Shown here: piece by piece, positions 46,193 to 55,851 of the stretch
How positions within the stretch are numbered: the first letter of the stretch is position 1
Layout: each line of letters opens with the position of its first letter
NCBI RefSeq assembly: GCF_004355185.1
Contig: NZ_CP037922.1
Coordinates: 3,690,001 to 3,754,000, forward strand
Direction of reading: 5' to 3'
From: Hymenobacter radiodurans
GTDB taxonomy: Bacteria; Bacteroidota; Bacteroidia; Cytophagales; Hymenobacteraceae
DNA: 64,000 bases
Program-made: the position numbers and the translations under genes
Notes under the pieces: model-generated
What the model was told of the DNA's origin: nothing
Seen by the model: only the letters and a program-made list of their open reading frames with translations
Databases searched by the model: none

Positions 46193-48196
46193 CTAGCGTA
46201 CCAACTCAATGCGGTCAATTTTGTCACCGATCTCCAGTCGGCTTACTACATCAAGCCCACCGACAACCTGAGCAAAAATTGTGTAGCGGCCATCGAGGTG
46301 GGGCGTGGGGGCGTGAGTGATAAACCACTGGCAGCTTTCGGTGTCTTTGCCAGCTGAGGCCAGCCCAACGGCCCCCGCGCCATAGCGCAGGTCAGCAAAT
46401 TCGGAGCGAAGGTTATAGTCGGTGCTGCCCCAGCCATCACCGCGCGGGCAGCCTCCCTGAGCCACAAAGTTGGGCACGACCCGATGGAAGTTTTTCCCGT
46501 TGTAAAAACCTTTCTCCAGCAGTTCCACGAAGTTGGCCACCGAGCCCGGCGCTGCTTCCACCAGCAACTGAAAGACAATATCGCCTTTACTCGTGTGCAC
46601 AATAGCCCGCTGCCCAGTCGGAATCCTACTTATCGTTGTCCAGCTTATTGGGTGCGCCACGATGGAGGACGAGGTTACGAGCGGCGTGGGGGGCTTTTTG
46701 GTTAGATAATCAATCGTCTGCTGCAGGGATTGCCAGGCTTCGAGGTCGCGGGGCATGGTGAGCTTGTCGCGAGCCTGGGTTAGAAAGTCGATAGAGGTCA
46801 GCAGCGGCTGCACATTCAGCTTGGGGTCTCGGATGGCTTCGGCAGCGAGGCCCATAACGGCTACATCACCGCTGCCCACAGCCCGCTGCAACAGCAAGGC
46901 AAAAGCCGGATACTGGGCTTCTGGAAAGTCGGGTAAGCGCCGCATAGCTACCAGCGCCTCCATACCATACGTCCCGATAAGGACCGGCTGCTGGGGGGCA
47001 AATGTGGCCGCAGAAACGAATTCGTAAGCACTCGGGTCTTCGCCTAACGCTTTTAATAAATAGCCTTTCTCATACGGATCGGTGGCGGCGGTGTAGCGTT
47101 CCTGCACGGCTCCACGAATAGCTTGTTGGCCTTCTCCCCGCTGTTTGAGGGCAGCGGCTAGCAACGTTGCCCGCACCCGCCACGGTTGTAGCTTATTGGC
47201 TTTCTCCAGAAATAGCGTACCCGGCTCTTGGGCAGCATGAGTCAGAAAAAACTCTGCCGCCGTTAGCGCCACCTGATCATTTTTATCCGTTAGGGCCGCC
47301 CATGCTGCTTCTTTTACGGGCACATACATGGCTGCATTCATCGCCCGTAGCGCACTCACGCGCACCTGATATTCGGGGTCGCGGCGTGTGATAGCGGCCA
47401 AAACGCTGGGCACGGATGGTGCTTCGGCCGCTTTGCTCAAGGCAGAAGTAGCGGCACTTCGCACAGCATAAGCCGGATCGGCCTGGGCTACTCTGGCGAG
47501 GGCAACGGCATACAATGTCAGATCGAGGCCGCGGGAACGAGCCAGAGCGTTGGTTGCAGCCAGGCGCGCTCCATGCGGATTAGGCAACTCTATCAGCTGC
47601 ATGAGCCGAGCTACGGCCGCGTCAGAAGTAATGCCACGCAATCCAGCCCGATACAGCCCCCAAGCCTGACCCGTAATGCTAGCGGTATCAGAGGCCAGAC
47701 TAGGGGGCAAACGCAGCAGGGTGTTTAGCTCATTGCGGGTGAGGCAGCGGCCGAGGGCTTCGAGAATAGTGCGGCGCGCGGCCGGGTCGGGCTCGGCAGC
47801 TATACGCTGTTGCAGTGCCGGGGTAGCGCTACTATCAGCCGTCTGGCCGAGGGCAAATGCTGCTGCGCGGCGCACACCCGGATCAGTATCGCTGAGGCAG
47901 GTAACTAAAGCGGAGGTGGCGGCTTTGTCCTGCACTGAGGCGAAAGCTAAGGCTGCCTCACGCCGATGCGTAGCGTCGGGCCGGCTCAGATACGGCAGCA
48001 GCAACGCCATTTGGCGAGCATCCTGCGCGGTTGCAATTCGCCGCAGGGCCGTGTCAGCCGTAAACTTATTGATGGAAGTAGCCGAGCCTGTACTTGGCGC
48101 GCTGGGGCGCGGCGTGGTACAGGCGCCCAGCCAACTGCTCAGGCAGCCAAAAGCGAGCAGTTTGGTGAGGCGGAAAAGGAAGAGTGGATGGGTCAT
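46193..48196 (-). CDS. HEAT-repeat / cyclophilin-type peptidyl-prolyl isomerase lipoprotein
   Basis: A 667-residue lipoprotein (signal with lipobox L-G-A-C near residue 26). Residues about 60-500 form tandem HEAT-like repeats (for example RREAALAFASVQDKAATSAL and DPGVRRAAAFALGQTAD). The last ~150 residues are a cyclophilin PPIase: GDIVFQLLVEAAPGSVANFV, FYNGKNFHRVVPNFVAQGGC, GDGWGS and SCQWFITHAPTPHLDGRYT. Catalytic Arg and Phe/Gln positions are present (F-H-R, Q-W-F). It likely sits in the periplasm or on the outer membrane and helps fold or dock client proteins. This fusion is known in Bacteroidota; clients are unknown. Confidence 0.9.
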   Translation of the reverse strand: MTHPLFLFRLTKLLAFGCLSSWLGACTTPRPSAPSTGSATSINKFTADTALRRIATAQDARQMALLLPYLSRPDATHRREAALAFASVQDKAATSALVTCLSDTDPGVRRAAAFALGQTADSSATPALQQRIAAEPDPAARRTILEALGRCLTRNELNTLLRLPPSLASDTASITGQAWGLYRAGLRGITSDAAVARLMQLIELPNPHGARLAATNALARSRGLDLTLYAVALARVAQADPAYAVRSAATSALSKAAEAPSVPSVLAAITRRDPEYQVRVSALRAMNAAMYVPVKEAAWAALTDKNDQVALTAAEFFLTHAAQEPGTLFLEKANKLQPWRVRATLLAAALKQRGEGQQAIRGAVQERYTAATDPYEKGYLLKALGEDPSAYEFVSAATFAPQQPVLIGTYGMEALVAMRRLPDFPEAQYPAFALLLQRAVGSGDVAVMGLAAEAIRDPKLNVQPLLTSIDFLTQARDKLTMPRDLEAWQSLQQTIDYLTKKPPTPLVTSSSIVAHPISWTTISRIPTGQRAIVHTSKGDIVFQLLVEAAPGSVANFVELLEKGFYNGKNFHRVVPNFVAQGGCPRGDGWGSTDYNLRSEFADLRYGAGAVGLASAGKDTESCQWFITHAPTPHLDGRYTIFAQVVGGLDVVSRLEIGDKIDRIELVR

Positions 48197-48316
48197 CGAT
48201 GGCCAAAATAGCCAAAATATGACGCTGACGCTAGTGTACTCGCTAAGCAGTTGTTAGTGAATACAATACAGTTCAAAATAGGCTCTATCACTGCGCTAGC
48301 CCAGCGATGAACTTCT

Positions 48317-48859
48317 TTATTCTGCAATAAAGCAGCCCACAGCCTCTGTCCGTGACTTGGCCACTGGCTTACCAGTAGTAATAGCGGCTAGTGCGTCGCG
48401 CAGTTCCTGCTCGGTCACAACAGTACGGCGCTGGCCGAGACGCACGTAGCTATTGTCAATGCGGCCCTGGTAAAGTATGGTACGACCATCGGCCGAGGCC
48501 ACTACTACCTCCGGAGTGATACGGGCCTGAAAACGATGCGTAAGCTGCTTTTTGCTATCCATTTTCAGCGGAAAAGGCACCTTGTAGGTGCGGCCAAACG
48601 CGGCAATATCGGCCAGCGATGTTTGCTGATCAGGAAACAAGCCTACAAACTGTACGCCTTGCGAAGAATATGCAGCATACAAGTTGCGCAGCGCCAATGT
48701 AGCCTGTTGGCTAATTGGGCAGGTTTCGGCCAGAAATACGTAAACTGTGGCCACCTGCTTCGGACTTCGGCCTGGGTTCTGACTAAACACTGGCAGCGTG
48801 GTCACGAAAAAGCACACTAAAGCAAGCGTCTCTACCAGCCACCATTTTACACGAATCAT
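48317..48859 (-). CDS. Secreted redoxin/thioredoxin-fold protein
   Basis: A 180-residue protein with an N-terminal signal peptide (LVCFFVTTLPVFSQ) and a thioredoxin fold of the AhpC/redoxin type: ATVYVFLAETCPISQQATLA (about 37-56) holds a C-P-x-x site with a single Cys, and FPLKMDSKKQLTHRFQARITPEVVV follows with the cis-Pro (T-P). A second Cys is near the end (AVGCFIAE). It has the layout of redoxins that act in the periplasm, as reductant or peroxide sensor; the partner is unknown. It lies between the PPIase and a membrane protein gene. Confidence 0.78.
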   Translation of the reverse strand: MIRVKWWLVETLALVCFFVTTLPVFSQNPGRSPKQVATVYVFLAETCPISQQATLALRNLYAAYSSQGVQFVGLFPDQQTSLADIAAFGRTYKVPFPLKMDSKKQLTHRFQARITPEVVVASADGRTILYQGRIDNSYVRLGQRRTVVTEQELRDALAAITTGKPVAKSRTEAVGCFIAE

Positions 48860-48983
48860 ATTCCTTTAGCTTAAGGTACGCTATTGTACATGAGCCATAC
48901 TACTCATTGCAAGTAATAGTCAGTTGACAAACGGAAGGTTCGCTGGCAGTCATTTATTTCTAACGGCCAAGTATTGATCTACT

Positions 48984-50728
48984 CTAATCCGGTGCTTCTA
49001 GGCAGCACATGCGGCCGGTTGGAATCGGTGGTGGCCGAAAGCCCTGGGTCAACGTGGTGCCGCGCATTTCCAGCTCAATTTCCGGGCAAGTAGCGCAGGG
49101 CAACGGGGCATTCCAACACTGAATCCCGACCTGCGGTACGCGAACCAATAAGCCCTTACTCGGTTTCAGGAACAGCGTAGGCACCGCGGGAGCCGCCGCA
49201 GGCCACAGCAGGCGTTGCGCGAAAGTCTGGGGCTGCGTGCGTAACTGGTACACTGGGTCGCGCAGGGAATGAAGGCCCCACGCCAGAGTCAGCAACACTG
49301 GCAACCACGCAACGGCTCCACTACGCGGCCGCGTTGGGGCATGATTCAACCAAGGCCACAATCCAGCAATCAGCAGAAAACCAACACCGAAGCGGTAATC
49401 AGGTGCCGCCCAGAACCAAAAAAAGCCCCCAGCCACGCGGTTAACCAGCCTGCGGCCCACCCTGTTTCCTGGGAAGAGAACTTGCGCCAACGTATTATCG
49501 CCGGCACCACAGAGCCAGCAGCCAGCAACATGACGCCCTGCATAAAATTACTTTGCGTAAGCCACCAATGCGGCACCCATTGGGCTAGCGTCTGGTGGGG
49601 CGGCAAACAAGTGGGGTGCGTTGTCCACCGGCCCACGTTTGTAATCATGTATTGCTCTTTTTGAACTGAGTCCAGCGGAATCTTCCAATCGACTGTGATC
49701 CAATCGAGAGCAGCAACAGGGTAGATAAGGTAGCCCGACAAGAGGATACCGCGCACCAGCCAAGGCGTGAGCATACAGAATACAAGTCCTGCCACTAGTA
49801 ACCAATGGCTACGAGTCATAGCGCGTCGGCTGGCCCACAGGCTATGTAAGGGCAGCAACAAAGCCGGCAGCGCCGAGAGCTTTATCGTAACAGCCAGCAG
49901 AACAACCAGCCCTACCAACACAGTATCAGCATCGAAGCGATGGCCGTTGCCTAGCTCCCACTTTCGAGCGTAGCGCAGGAAGGCAAAAATTAACAGCACG
50001 GGCAGCACGTAGTCGGGAGTTGGCGACGACAGCCAAATCTGAAAGCTCCAGAGCAGCAAAAAGAAAAGCAGCGGCAGTGCCCACGCCTCCCGCGAGCCAC
50101 GCCTCGTTCCTATCATTGCCCGCACCATGGCTCCCAGCAATAACACATATAAAAAGCCCCCCAGCCCATACACAGTGCCCACCGGGCTGCCGTAGCGAAA
50201 CAAGGACAGCAGCGGAAACCAGCTGGAATTGAAGGCCAGTCGCCCGTGCAAGTTGCCCAAGCCCGGAACCGTTGGGTATTCATTCAGCCATTTTAAGGTC
50301 TGGAAATGATACAGCCCTGAGTCGAAATTGGCGGGGGCTACAGTGCTTAGATGGAGCAGTCGGATGCCGAGCACGCCCAGAATGGCGAGGCTAGCCAGGA
50401 GTGAATAGCGGTTATTAGGATGCTTAACTACTTGCCAGCCTTGTCGGAAATCGGCTGATATTTCTTTGCGTTGCGCCACCATCAGAGCCAGAACACTGGC
50501 CGCAACCACCAGTTGAATACTCGTCCTGATGGCCCAGCTCAGCGAAATGCCCCCCACAACTGGCGCCACCACACACAGGCCCAACAAACTGAGCCATTCC
50601 AACGGCAGTGCTTCCTCGGTGCCAGATAACCCTTTGCTTCGCAGCCAACTCCACGCAGTTCGCCCCACCACCCTTGTTACGGCAGCAGTTATCAACCAGG
50701 AAAGCAACAGGGTCAACATGGGGGGCAA
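48984..50728 (-). pseudogene. Polytopic membrane protein (LIC_10190-like), frame broken at a C5 tract
   Basis: A protein with about ten hydrophobic segments in 452 residues (50728 to 49370) and a C-terminal domain in another frame (49490 to 48984). A one-base addition at the C5 run 49426-49430 gives WLGGFFWFWAAPDYRFGVGF, joining both into about 580 residues. The motif NFDSGLYHFQTLKWLNEYP after helix 4 recalls the LIC_10190/GT-C-like membrane proteins in which an Asp and His in the first loop face the periplasm. Function unknown; glycosyl transfer from a lipid-linked sugar is possible. The broken spot is again a CTGGGGGGC motif copy. Confidence 0.65.
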
Positions 50729-50882
50729 ATATGCCAGGATGCGATGATAAACCAGCAGTCGCTCCTAAATCTGCGGGCGAAAGAATCATTCTGGTACTAT
50801 AGTTCGATTCGTTAGGCTTCCGGCCTGATTTTGGCGCTGGGGGGCTTTATCACCAACTTTGCCCCGCTTTACTCCTCCCTTC

Positions 50883-51797
50883 ATGACTATTCTCCGCCCT
50901 TCCCTCCTTCGCTATCTGCCTTTGCTTGCGGTACTGGCCACGGCCTGCACCGCGCCGCGCACCTTTACTAGTTCGGGTAAGGTTACTCCCCGGGGTGAGT
51001 TTCGGGTAGGCGGCAACACAGCGTTCAATGTGGCCACCGAAACGCTGGATCAGGCGGGCTCAACGCTGAAAGATGCTGCTACAGCGGCCGCCCGCAAAGA
51101 CACTGTGCAGTATAGCGCCGCCGTTGATAGGCTACAGGCGGCGGCTCTGGCCTACGTGCTCGATCCGGTGCAGCCTACTGCCGACCTATACGTGCGCTAC
51201 GGCGTCACCGACCGCGTAGATGCAGGCTACAAGTACGCTTTCGGCTCACACGTTTTCGACGCCATGTACCAGTTTATGGGGCCAACGGGTACACCGGAAA
51301 ACCCTGATGGCCAAGCGGGTGCCATGTATGGTAGCATCGGGCTACAGTTTGCTACCCAGCGCGCCAAGTTGCCCAACCTTCCCTTCCTCGATGATATTGC
51401 GGACGTATTAAGCTTTCGGGCCAACCGCAATGACTTGATTGTACCACTGGTGTTCAGCAAATCGTTTGGGCCCGAAGAGGAAATTGGCGCGTTGTCGTTC
51501 GGCGTGGTTTATACGCACACCTTCGTACGCTATGGCTTCGATTCCAATAAAGTATATCAAGTCGGCACCAACAACCTCTTGGCCGGCTTAAATCAGAAGC
51601 AGGATTTTGGTGCTTTCGGTGGCTTTATAAATGCCAAAATTGGGTACCGTTACGCCTACGTCATTCCGGCCGTATCGGTGTTTTACCAAAACTACGGTAC
51701 CTATCAACTGCTGAACAACCGTTCTACTACGCTGAAAGGCGTAACGATTGTGCCCTCTATCGGCCTGCAGTTTCGCATACCTGGCAGCCGACGCTAA
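50883..51797 (+). CDS. Putative lipoprotein with beta-barrel-like C-terminus
   Basis: The start MTILRPSLLRYLPLLAVLA (50883) is preferred over 50859 because it begins the signal peptide directly; the lipobox ATAC lies near residue 21. The mature part has KVTPRGEFRVGGNTAFNV, a helical region (about 60-105), then strands such as LYVRYGVTDRVDAGYKYAFG and TYQLLNNRSTTLKGV ending in IGLQFRIPGSRR, similar to outer-membrane proteins. I do not recognise a family. A short gap separates it from the DUF983 gene on the same strand. Confidence 0.7.
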   Translation: MTILRPSLLRYLPLLAVLATACTAPRTFTSSGKVTPRGEFRVGGNTAFNVATETLDQAGSTLKDAATAAARKDTVQYSAAVDRLQAAALAYVLDPVQPTADLYVRYGVTDRVDAGYKYAFGSHVFDAMYQFMGPTGTPENPDGQAGAMYGSIGLQFATQRAKLPNLPFLDDIADVLSFRANRNDLIVPLVFSKSFGPEEEIGALSFGVVYTHTFVRYGFDSNKVYQVGTNNLLAGLNQKQDFGAFGGFINAKIGYRYAYVIPAVSVFYQNYGTYQLLNNRSTTLKGVTIVPSIGLQFRIPGSRR

Positions 51798-51940
51798 CTC
51801 ATCAGCCAAGTAGCAATACGCTTCCAACCCCGGCTTCTTTATGGCGTACACCGTACGTGTAGGACAAGCACCCTGCACGTACGGTTTTGCCTTTTCCAGA
51901 CTACATAGAACCAGTCTGGGGGCAATTTTCAGCTTATCCA

Positions 51941-52354
51941 ATGAAGCCTATTCGCTCTTCTTTCCTGGCAATGCTGGCCCTGCGCTGTCCGCGCTGCCAT
52001 CAGGGACCGTTGTTTAAATACCCAACGTATCGCGTTACCAAGTTCTCCCAAATGCTGGATTCCTGTCCGGTTTGCGGGCAGGCCTATGAGCCGGAGCCGG
52101 GCTTTTACTGGGGGGCAATGTTTGTGAGCTACGGCTTCTCAGTCGCAATTTTTGCGCTGAGCGGCGTCGGCTTATACTACCTGGCCGGCGACCCAGCCGT
52201 GTGGGTTTACGTGCTCACCGTAGCCGTCGTCACCGTACTGACAATGCCGCTGGTATTTCGCTACTCCCGCGCCCTGATGCTGTATTTGTTCGGCTTTGTC
52301 CGCTATAATCCGCGGTGGGCCGAAAACACGGAGCAGCCGTCGCAGAAGGCGTAG
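51941..52354 (+). CDS. DUF983 family membrane protein
   Basis: A 137-residue protein beginning MKPIRSSFLAMLALRCPRCH; the longer frame adds 18 residues without family features. It has two C-x-x-C zinc-knuckle-like pairs (RCPRCHQGPLF and SCPVCGQAYEPEPGFYWGA) and two membrane segments (VSYGFSVAIFALSGVGLYYL and VYVLTVAVVTVLTM), the layout of DUF983. The role is unknown; it may sit in the inner membrane with the Cys pairs in the cytosol. The motif CTGGGGGGCAAT is in its Y-W-G-A-M codons. Confidence 0.85.
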   Translation: MKPIRSSFLAMLALRCPRCHQGPLFKYPTYRVTKFSQMLDSCPVCGQAYEPEPGFYWGAMFVSYGFSVAIFALSGVGLYYLAGDPAVWVYVLTVAVVTVLTMPLVFRYSRALMLYLFGFVRYNPRWAENTEQPSQKA

Positions 52355-52388
52355 CCGGCCGCACCTCAAATAAGGCTTTAGAAGTTGG

Positions 52389-52979
52389 CTACTGCCGGTT
52401 ATTCTCCAAATACCCTTCGGTGAAGATCTGGTAGCGGTCAAAAATAGAGCGCACCGAGCGCTTCAATACCAATTCACCCTGTGCGCCGGGGGGCACCGTT
52501 ACGCCCGAAGCGTAGCCGTTCCACACGGCGCGGTTGGTTTTGTTATCGATAAGCGTGACCAGCAACGTGCCTTCCGTGAGCAGCAGCTTCACTGGCTTGT
52601 AGCCCTGGCGCTCTTCTTTGGGAGTCTCGTCATCTTCCACGATGCCAGTTGTTACCCACCGCGTGAGGTCCTCTTGGGCATAACCGCGAAAACGCATATC
52701 GCCTTCAAACACGCGGAAGTTTACCAGCAAGTCAGCGCGGCTGCGCGCCGGCCGGTAGCCTTGCACCCGCATACGGGTCCGAATAGCCTCGCGCAATACT
52801 TCGCCCAGCCGACTAGTATCAGCAGCTAAGCCTTGGCCAGTAATGAAATCATAGGTCCGATAGCGGCGAAAATTGCCAGTGTAGCTATAGTCCGATTCGA
52901 CTCGGGCCTCACGTGAGGCGAAGCAGCCTGTCATTGCTAGTGCCAGCAAAGTTAGGAGCAGCGTAAACGATAGTTTCAT
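52389..52979 (-). CDS. DUF4136 domain lipoprotein
   Basis: A 196-residue lipoprotein: signal LLTLLALAMTGC with lipobox M-T-G-C (Cys19). It continues SDYSYTGNFRRYRTYDFITG and LREAIRTRMRVQGYRPARSR, ADLLVNFRVFEGDMRFRGY and GTLLVTLIDNKTNRAVWNGY, which match DUF4136, a family of envelope lipoproteins of unknown role, common in Bacteroidota. It is convergent with the DUF983 gene and has an AT-rich gap upstream. Confidence 0.85.
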   Translation of the reverse strand: MKLSFTLLLTLLALAMTGCFASREARVESDYSYTGNFRRYRTYDFITGQGLAADTSRLGEVLREAIRTRMRVQGYRPARSRADLLVNFRVFEGDMRFRGYAQEDLTRWVTTGIVEDDETPKEERQGYKPVKLLLTEGTLLVTLIDNKTNRAVWNGYASGVTVPPGAQGELVLKRSVRSIFDRYQIFTEGYLENNRQ

Positions 52980-53142
52980 GGGTGTTGGCTATTGGTGATA
53001 CCTATTCCCAAGATACGAAATCGATTTTGTTTACGGTTTGATAATCAAGTGAAAAGGGGCAAAAAATATTGGTAATAGCTACTGATGCGCTTCGTTCGCG
53101 CTTCGTGGTTATTCTGGCAGTATTCTGCCTCAAATCAAACGT

Positions 53143-55023
53143 CTAGCGATAGCCTGCGGCCTGCAAAGCAAACAACTCAGCATAACGCCCCCCACGGGCC
53201 AGCAGCTCCGGGTGCGAACCAATCTCGACGAACTCGCCGTTTTCAATGACCAGAATGCGGTCGGCCATGCGCACAGTGCTAAAGCGGTGCGAAATGAGCA
53301 CGGCGGTTTTGCCTTTGGTCAGGTCGGCGAAGCGTTGGAAAACTTCGTGCTCAGCGCGGGCATCGAGGGCGGCAGTAGGCTCATCCAGAATAAGCAGCTG
53401 GGCATCGCGCATGTAGGCCCGACCCAAGGCAATTTTTTGCCATTCGCCCCCGCTTAGATCTACGCCACCAGCGAAGCGGCGCCCGATAATCTGGTCGTAG
53501 CCAGCGGGCAGCTTTTGCACCACCGTATCGGCCAGACTTTGGGCCGCCGCCGCCTGAATGCGGTCTTGGTTTCCCTTCTCTTCAATGCGGCCTACAGCCA
53601 GATTCTGCCCCGCCGATAATTGGAAGCGCACGAAGTCCTGAAAGATGACGCCGATTTCCTGACGCAGCTCGGCCGGGTCATATTCGCGTAGGTCATAGCC
53701 GTCGAGCAGAATGCGGCCCTCCGTGGGGTCATACAGGCGAGCCAGCAGTTTAACTAAGGTTGTTTTGCCGGCGCCGTTTTCGCCCACCAATGCCAGTTTC
53801 TCGCCGGCTTGCAGCGTAAAGCTCAGGTTGCGAATGGCCCATTTGCCGGCGTTCCGGTATTTGAAGCCCACATTTTCAAACTGGAAACCCACCTGAATAG
53901 GCCGCGGAAACGGCCGCACGACGTGGGCTTCGTCGCGAATAATGCGCGGCTGAATACGGAAGAAATCGAAGAAGTCCTGTAGATACAGTGCGCCTTCGGC
54001 CACGCTGCTAAAGCGGCTCAGGATACCTTCGAGCAAGCCGCGCATGCGGGCAAATGAACCCGCCAAAAACGTAAGCTGGCCAATCGAAATTTGCCCCCTG
54101 ACGGCTTGCGAAATGATATACACATAGGCTGCGTAGTAGCCAGCCGCGCCTACCGCCGCGAAAAAAGCCCCCCAGCCCGCCCGACGCAATACCAACGCTT
54201 TATTCTGTTGATAAAATTGATCTGACAGCAGCTTAAACCGATCAATCAGAAAGCCTGACAAGCCAAATATCTTAACTTCCTTGGCGGTTTCGTCGCTGGC
54301 GCCGGTTTGGCGCAGGTAGTCCAGCTCGCGGCGCTCCGGCGTCCAGCCGTGCACCAGCGAATAGCTGCGCTCATTAAAGTGGGACTCGCCCAGAAAAGCC
54401 GGAATAACGGCCACCAACAGTAACAGCAGCAACCACGGATTGAACGCTACCAGCCCTACGGCCAGAAACGCCATGGTAATGGCATCCTGGGCTTGACTGA
54501 GCACTTGCGCCATCAGCACGGTGCGCGAAAGGGTTTGGCGGCGGGCGCGTTCGAGCTTATCGTAAAAGGTGCTGTCTTCGAACTGATCGAGATCGAGTTC
54601 TGCGGCGTGCTCCATGAGGCGCACGGAGGAACGGTTGGCGAATAAATCGCCCAGCAAACTATCGAGCAAGGCCACACCGCGCCCCAGCGTATCCGACAAA
54701 ATGGCCAGCCCAAACTCCAGCGCTACTAAGCTCAGCAGCGGCCTCAACGAAGCGTCAGAATTGCCCCCCGACCGCGCTAAACTCACGACGGAGTCGAGAA
54801 TAAGCTGACCTACATACAGCATGGCCACGGGCAATGCCGCTCGCAGCAGACGCAGACCAATATTACCGAGGGTGAGGCTGGGGCTGGTTTCCCAAATGAG
54901 CTTCAGGAAAGCCGGAATGTTTTTTAGCGCCGAAAATCGCTCCCGCACGGTGAGGGCTGGCTTACCATCAGGACGGGGGCGTTTGGCGGAAATTTTATCG
55001 AAAAGATCAGAGAACCAAGGCAT
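53143..55023 (-). CDS. ABC exporter, fused permease and ATPase (type IV fold)
   Basis: A half-transporter of about 626 residues. I put the start at MPWFSDLFDKISAKRPRPD (55023); six residues more are possible. Six membrane helices (about 40-340) are followed by an ATPase domain: Walker A VGENGAGKTTLVK, Q-loop GVIFQDFVRF, signature DLSGGEWQKIALGRAYM, Walker B LLILDEPTAALD and H-loop VLISHRFSTVR. Works as a homodimer to export a lipid, drug or peptide; the cargo is not indicated. Stand-alone gene. Confidence 0.9.
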   Translation of the reverse strand: MPWFSDLFDKISAKRPRPDGKPALTVRERFSALKNIPAFLKLIWETSPSLTLGNIGLRLLRAALPVAMLYVGQLILDSVVSLARSGGNSDASLRPLLSLVALEFGLAILSDTLGRGVALLDSLLGDLFANRSSVRLMEHAAELDLDQFEDSTFYDKLERARRQTLSRTVLMAQVLSQAQDAITMAFLAVGLVAFNPWLLLLLLVAVIPAFLGESHFNERSYSLVHGWTPERRELDYLRQTGASDETAKEVKIFGLSGFLIDRFKLLSDQFYQQNKALVLRRAGWGAFFAAVGAAGYYAAYVYIISQAVRGQISIGQLTFLAGSFARMRGLLEGILSRFSSVAEGALYLQDFFDFFRIQPRIIRDEAHVVRPFPRPIQVGFQFENVGFKYRNAGKWAIRNLSFTLQAGEKLALVGENGAGKTTLVKLLARLYDPTEGRILLDGYDLREYDPAELRQEIGVIFQDFVRFQLSAGQNLAVGRIEEKGNQDRIQAAAAQSLADTVVQKLPAGYDQIIGRRFAGGVDLSGGEWQKIALGRAYMRDAQLLILDEPTAALDARAEHEVFQRFADLTKGKTAVLISHRFSTVRMADRILVIENGEFVEIGSHPELLARGGRYAELFALQAAGYR

Positions 55024-55274
55024 AGAAAATGGCACCGACACACTTCGCGCCGAACTGTTGAGGCAGCCGTTTTGGCATACAGTCTACCCGAAAACGCAGT
55101 GTATAATACAGCCTGGCCTATACCTAATTATATAGCCACAAGCCATCGGAACTGGTTAATTCTTAGACAACAAAAAGTGCTGGGAAAAGGCTAGTGGCTT
55201 GTGAAGAAGATCAGCATATGGCGTATATCTCATAATTTCAATATCTTCCTTAACACGCTAACAACTGGACAGAT

Positions 55275-55718
55275 ATGAATGCAGAAGCTAAAATTCTGAA
55301 GGCGGAAGACGGGACTCGGCTCACCGTGCTAGGTGATCATCAGCGTATTATGCTAAGTGGCAAGGACACCAACAATCAGTTCACGCTGATAGAACAATGG
55401 AATGACCCCGGTATCGGCGTTCCGAAGCACGTGCATGCCAATGAAGACGAGGTGTTTCATGTGTTGGAAGGCACGGTTGAGTTTCATATAGAAGACACGG
55501 TTCAAACCTTGAAGGCAGGCGAGCTAACCTACGTGCCGCGCGGCGTAGCGCACCGCTTTACTGTGGTGGGCGATGCCAAAGCCAAGGTTCATTTATCCAT
55601 CTTTCCGGCTGGGATAGAGCGCATGTTTGAGGAGTTGAACCAACTACCGCCCGGTCCGCCAGACTTTGCCCGCATTACGCAAATATGCGCGAGTTACGGG
55701 GTGACGATTCTACCGTAA
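55275..55718 (+). CDS. Cupin-domain protein
   Basis: A 147-residue cupin with both motifs: PKHVHANEDEVFHVLEGTVE (about 54-73, H-x-H and E ligands) and LTYVPRGVAHRFTVVGDAKA (about 83-103, His). The metal-binding set H, H, E, H is complete, unlike the cupin at 45756. Substrate unknown; cupins of this form can be isomerases, dioxygenases or sensors. It stands alone between the ABC exporter and the MFS gene. Confidence 0.82.
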   Translation: MNAEAKILKAEDGTRLTVLGDHQRIMLSGKDTNNQFTLIEQWNDPGIGVPKHVHANEDEVFHVLEGTVEFHIEDTVQTLKAGELTYVPRGVAHRFTVVGDAKAKVHLSIFPAGIERMFEELNQLPPGPPDFARITQICASYGVTILP

Positions 55719-55838
55719 AACCCAGGTCTTAATACAGTTAGAACAAACACCCCTAGAGGTGTACAGCTTCGCTTTATTGCTTTCGCTGCTGCTTGCTCAT
55801 GGGGGGCAAAAACTTTAACCAACTGGTGTGAGGAGGCG

Positions 55839-55846
55839 TACCTTTG
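55839..55846 (+). promoter_or_regulatory. Candidate -7 promoter of the MFS gene
   Basis: TACCTTTG ends 5 bp before the ATG at 55852, so the transcript would be nearly leaderless. A TTTA at 55814-55817 sits at -33-like spacing. Confidence 0.5.
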
Positions 55847-55851
55847 CATCT

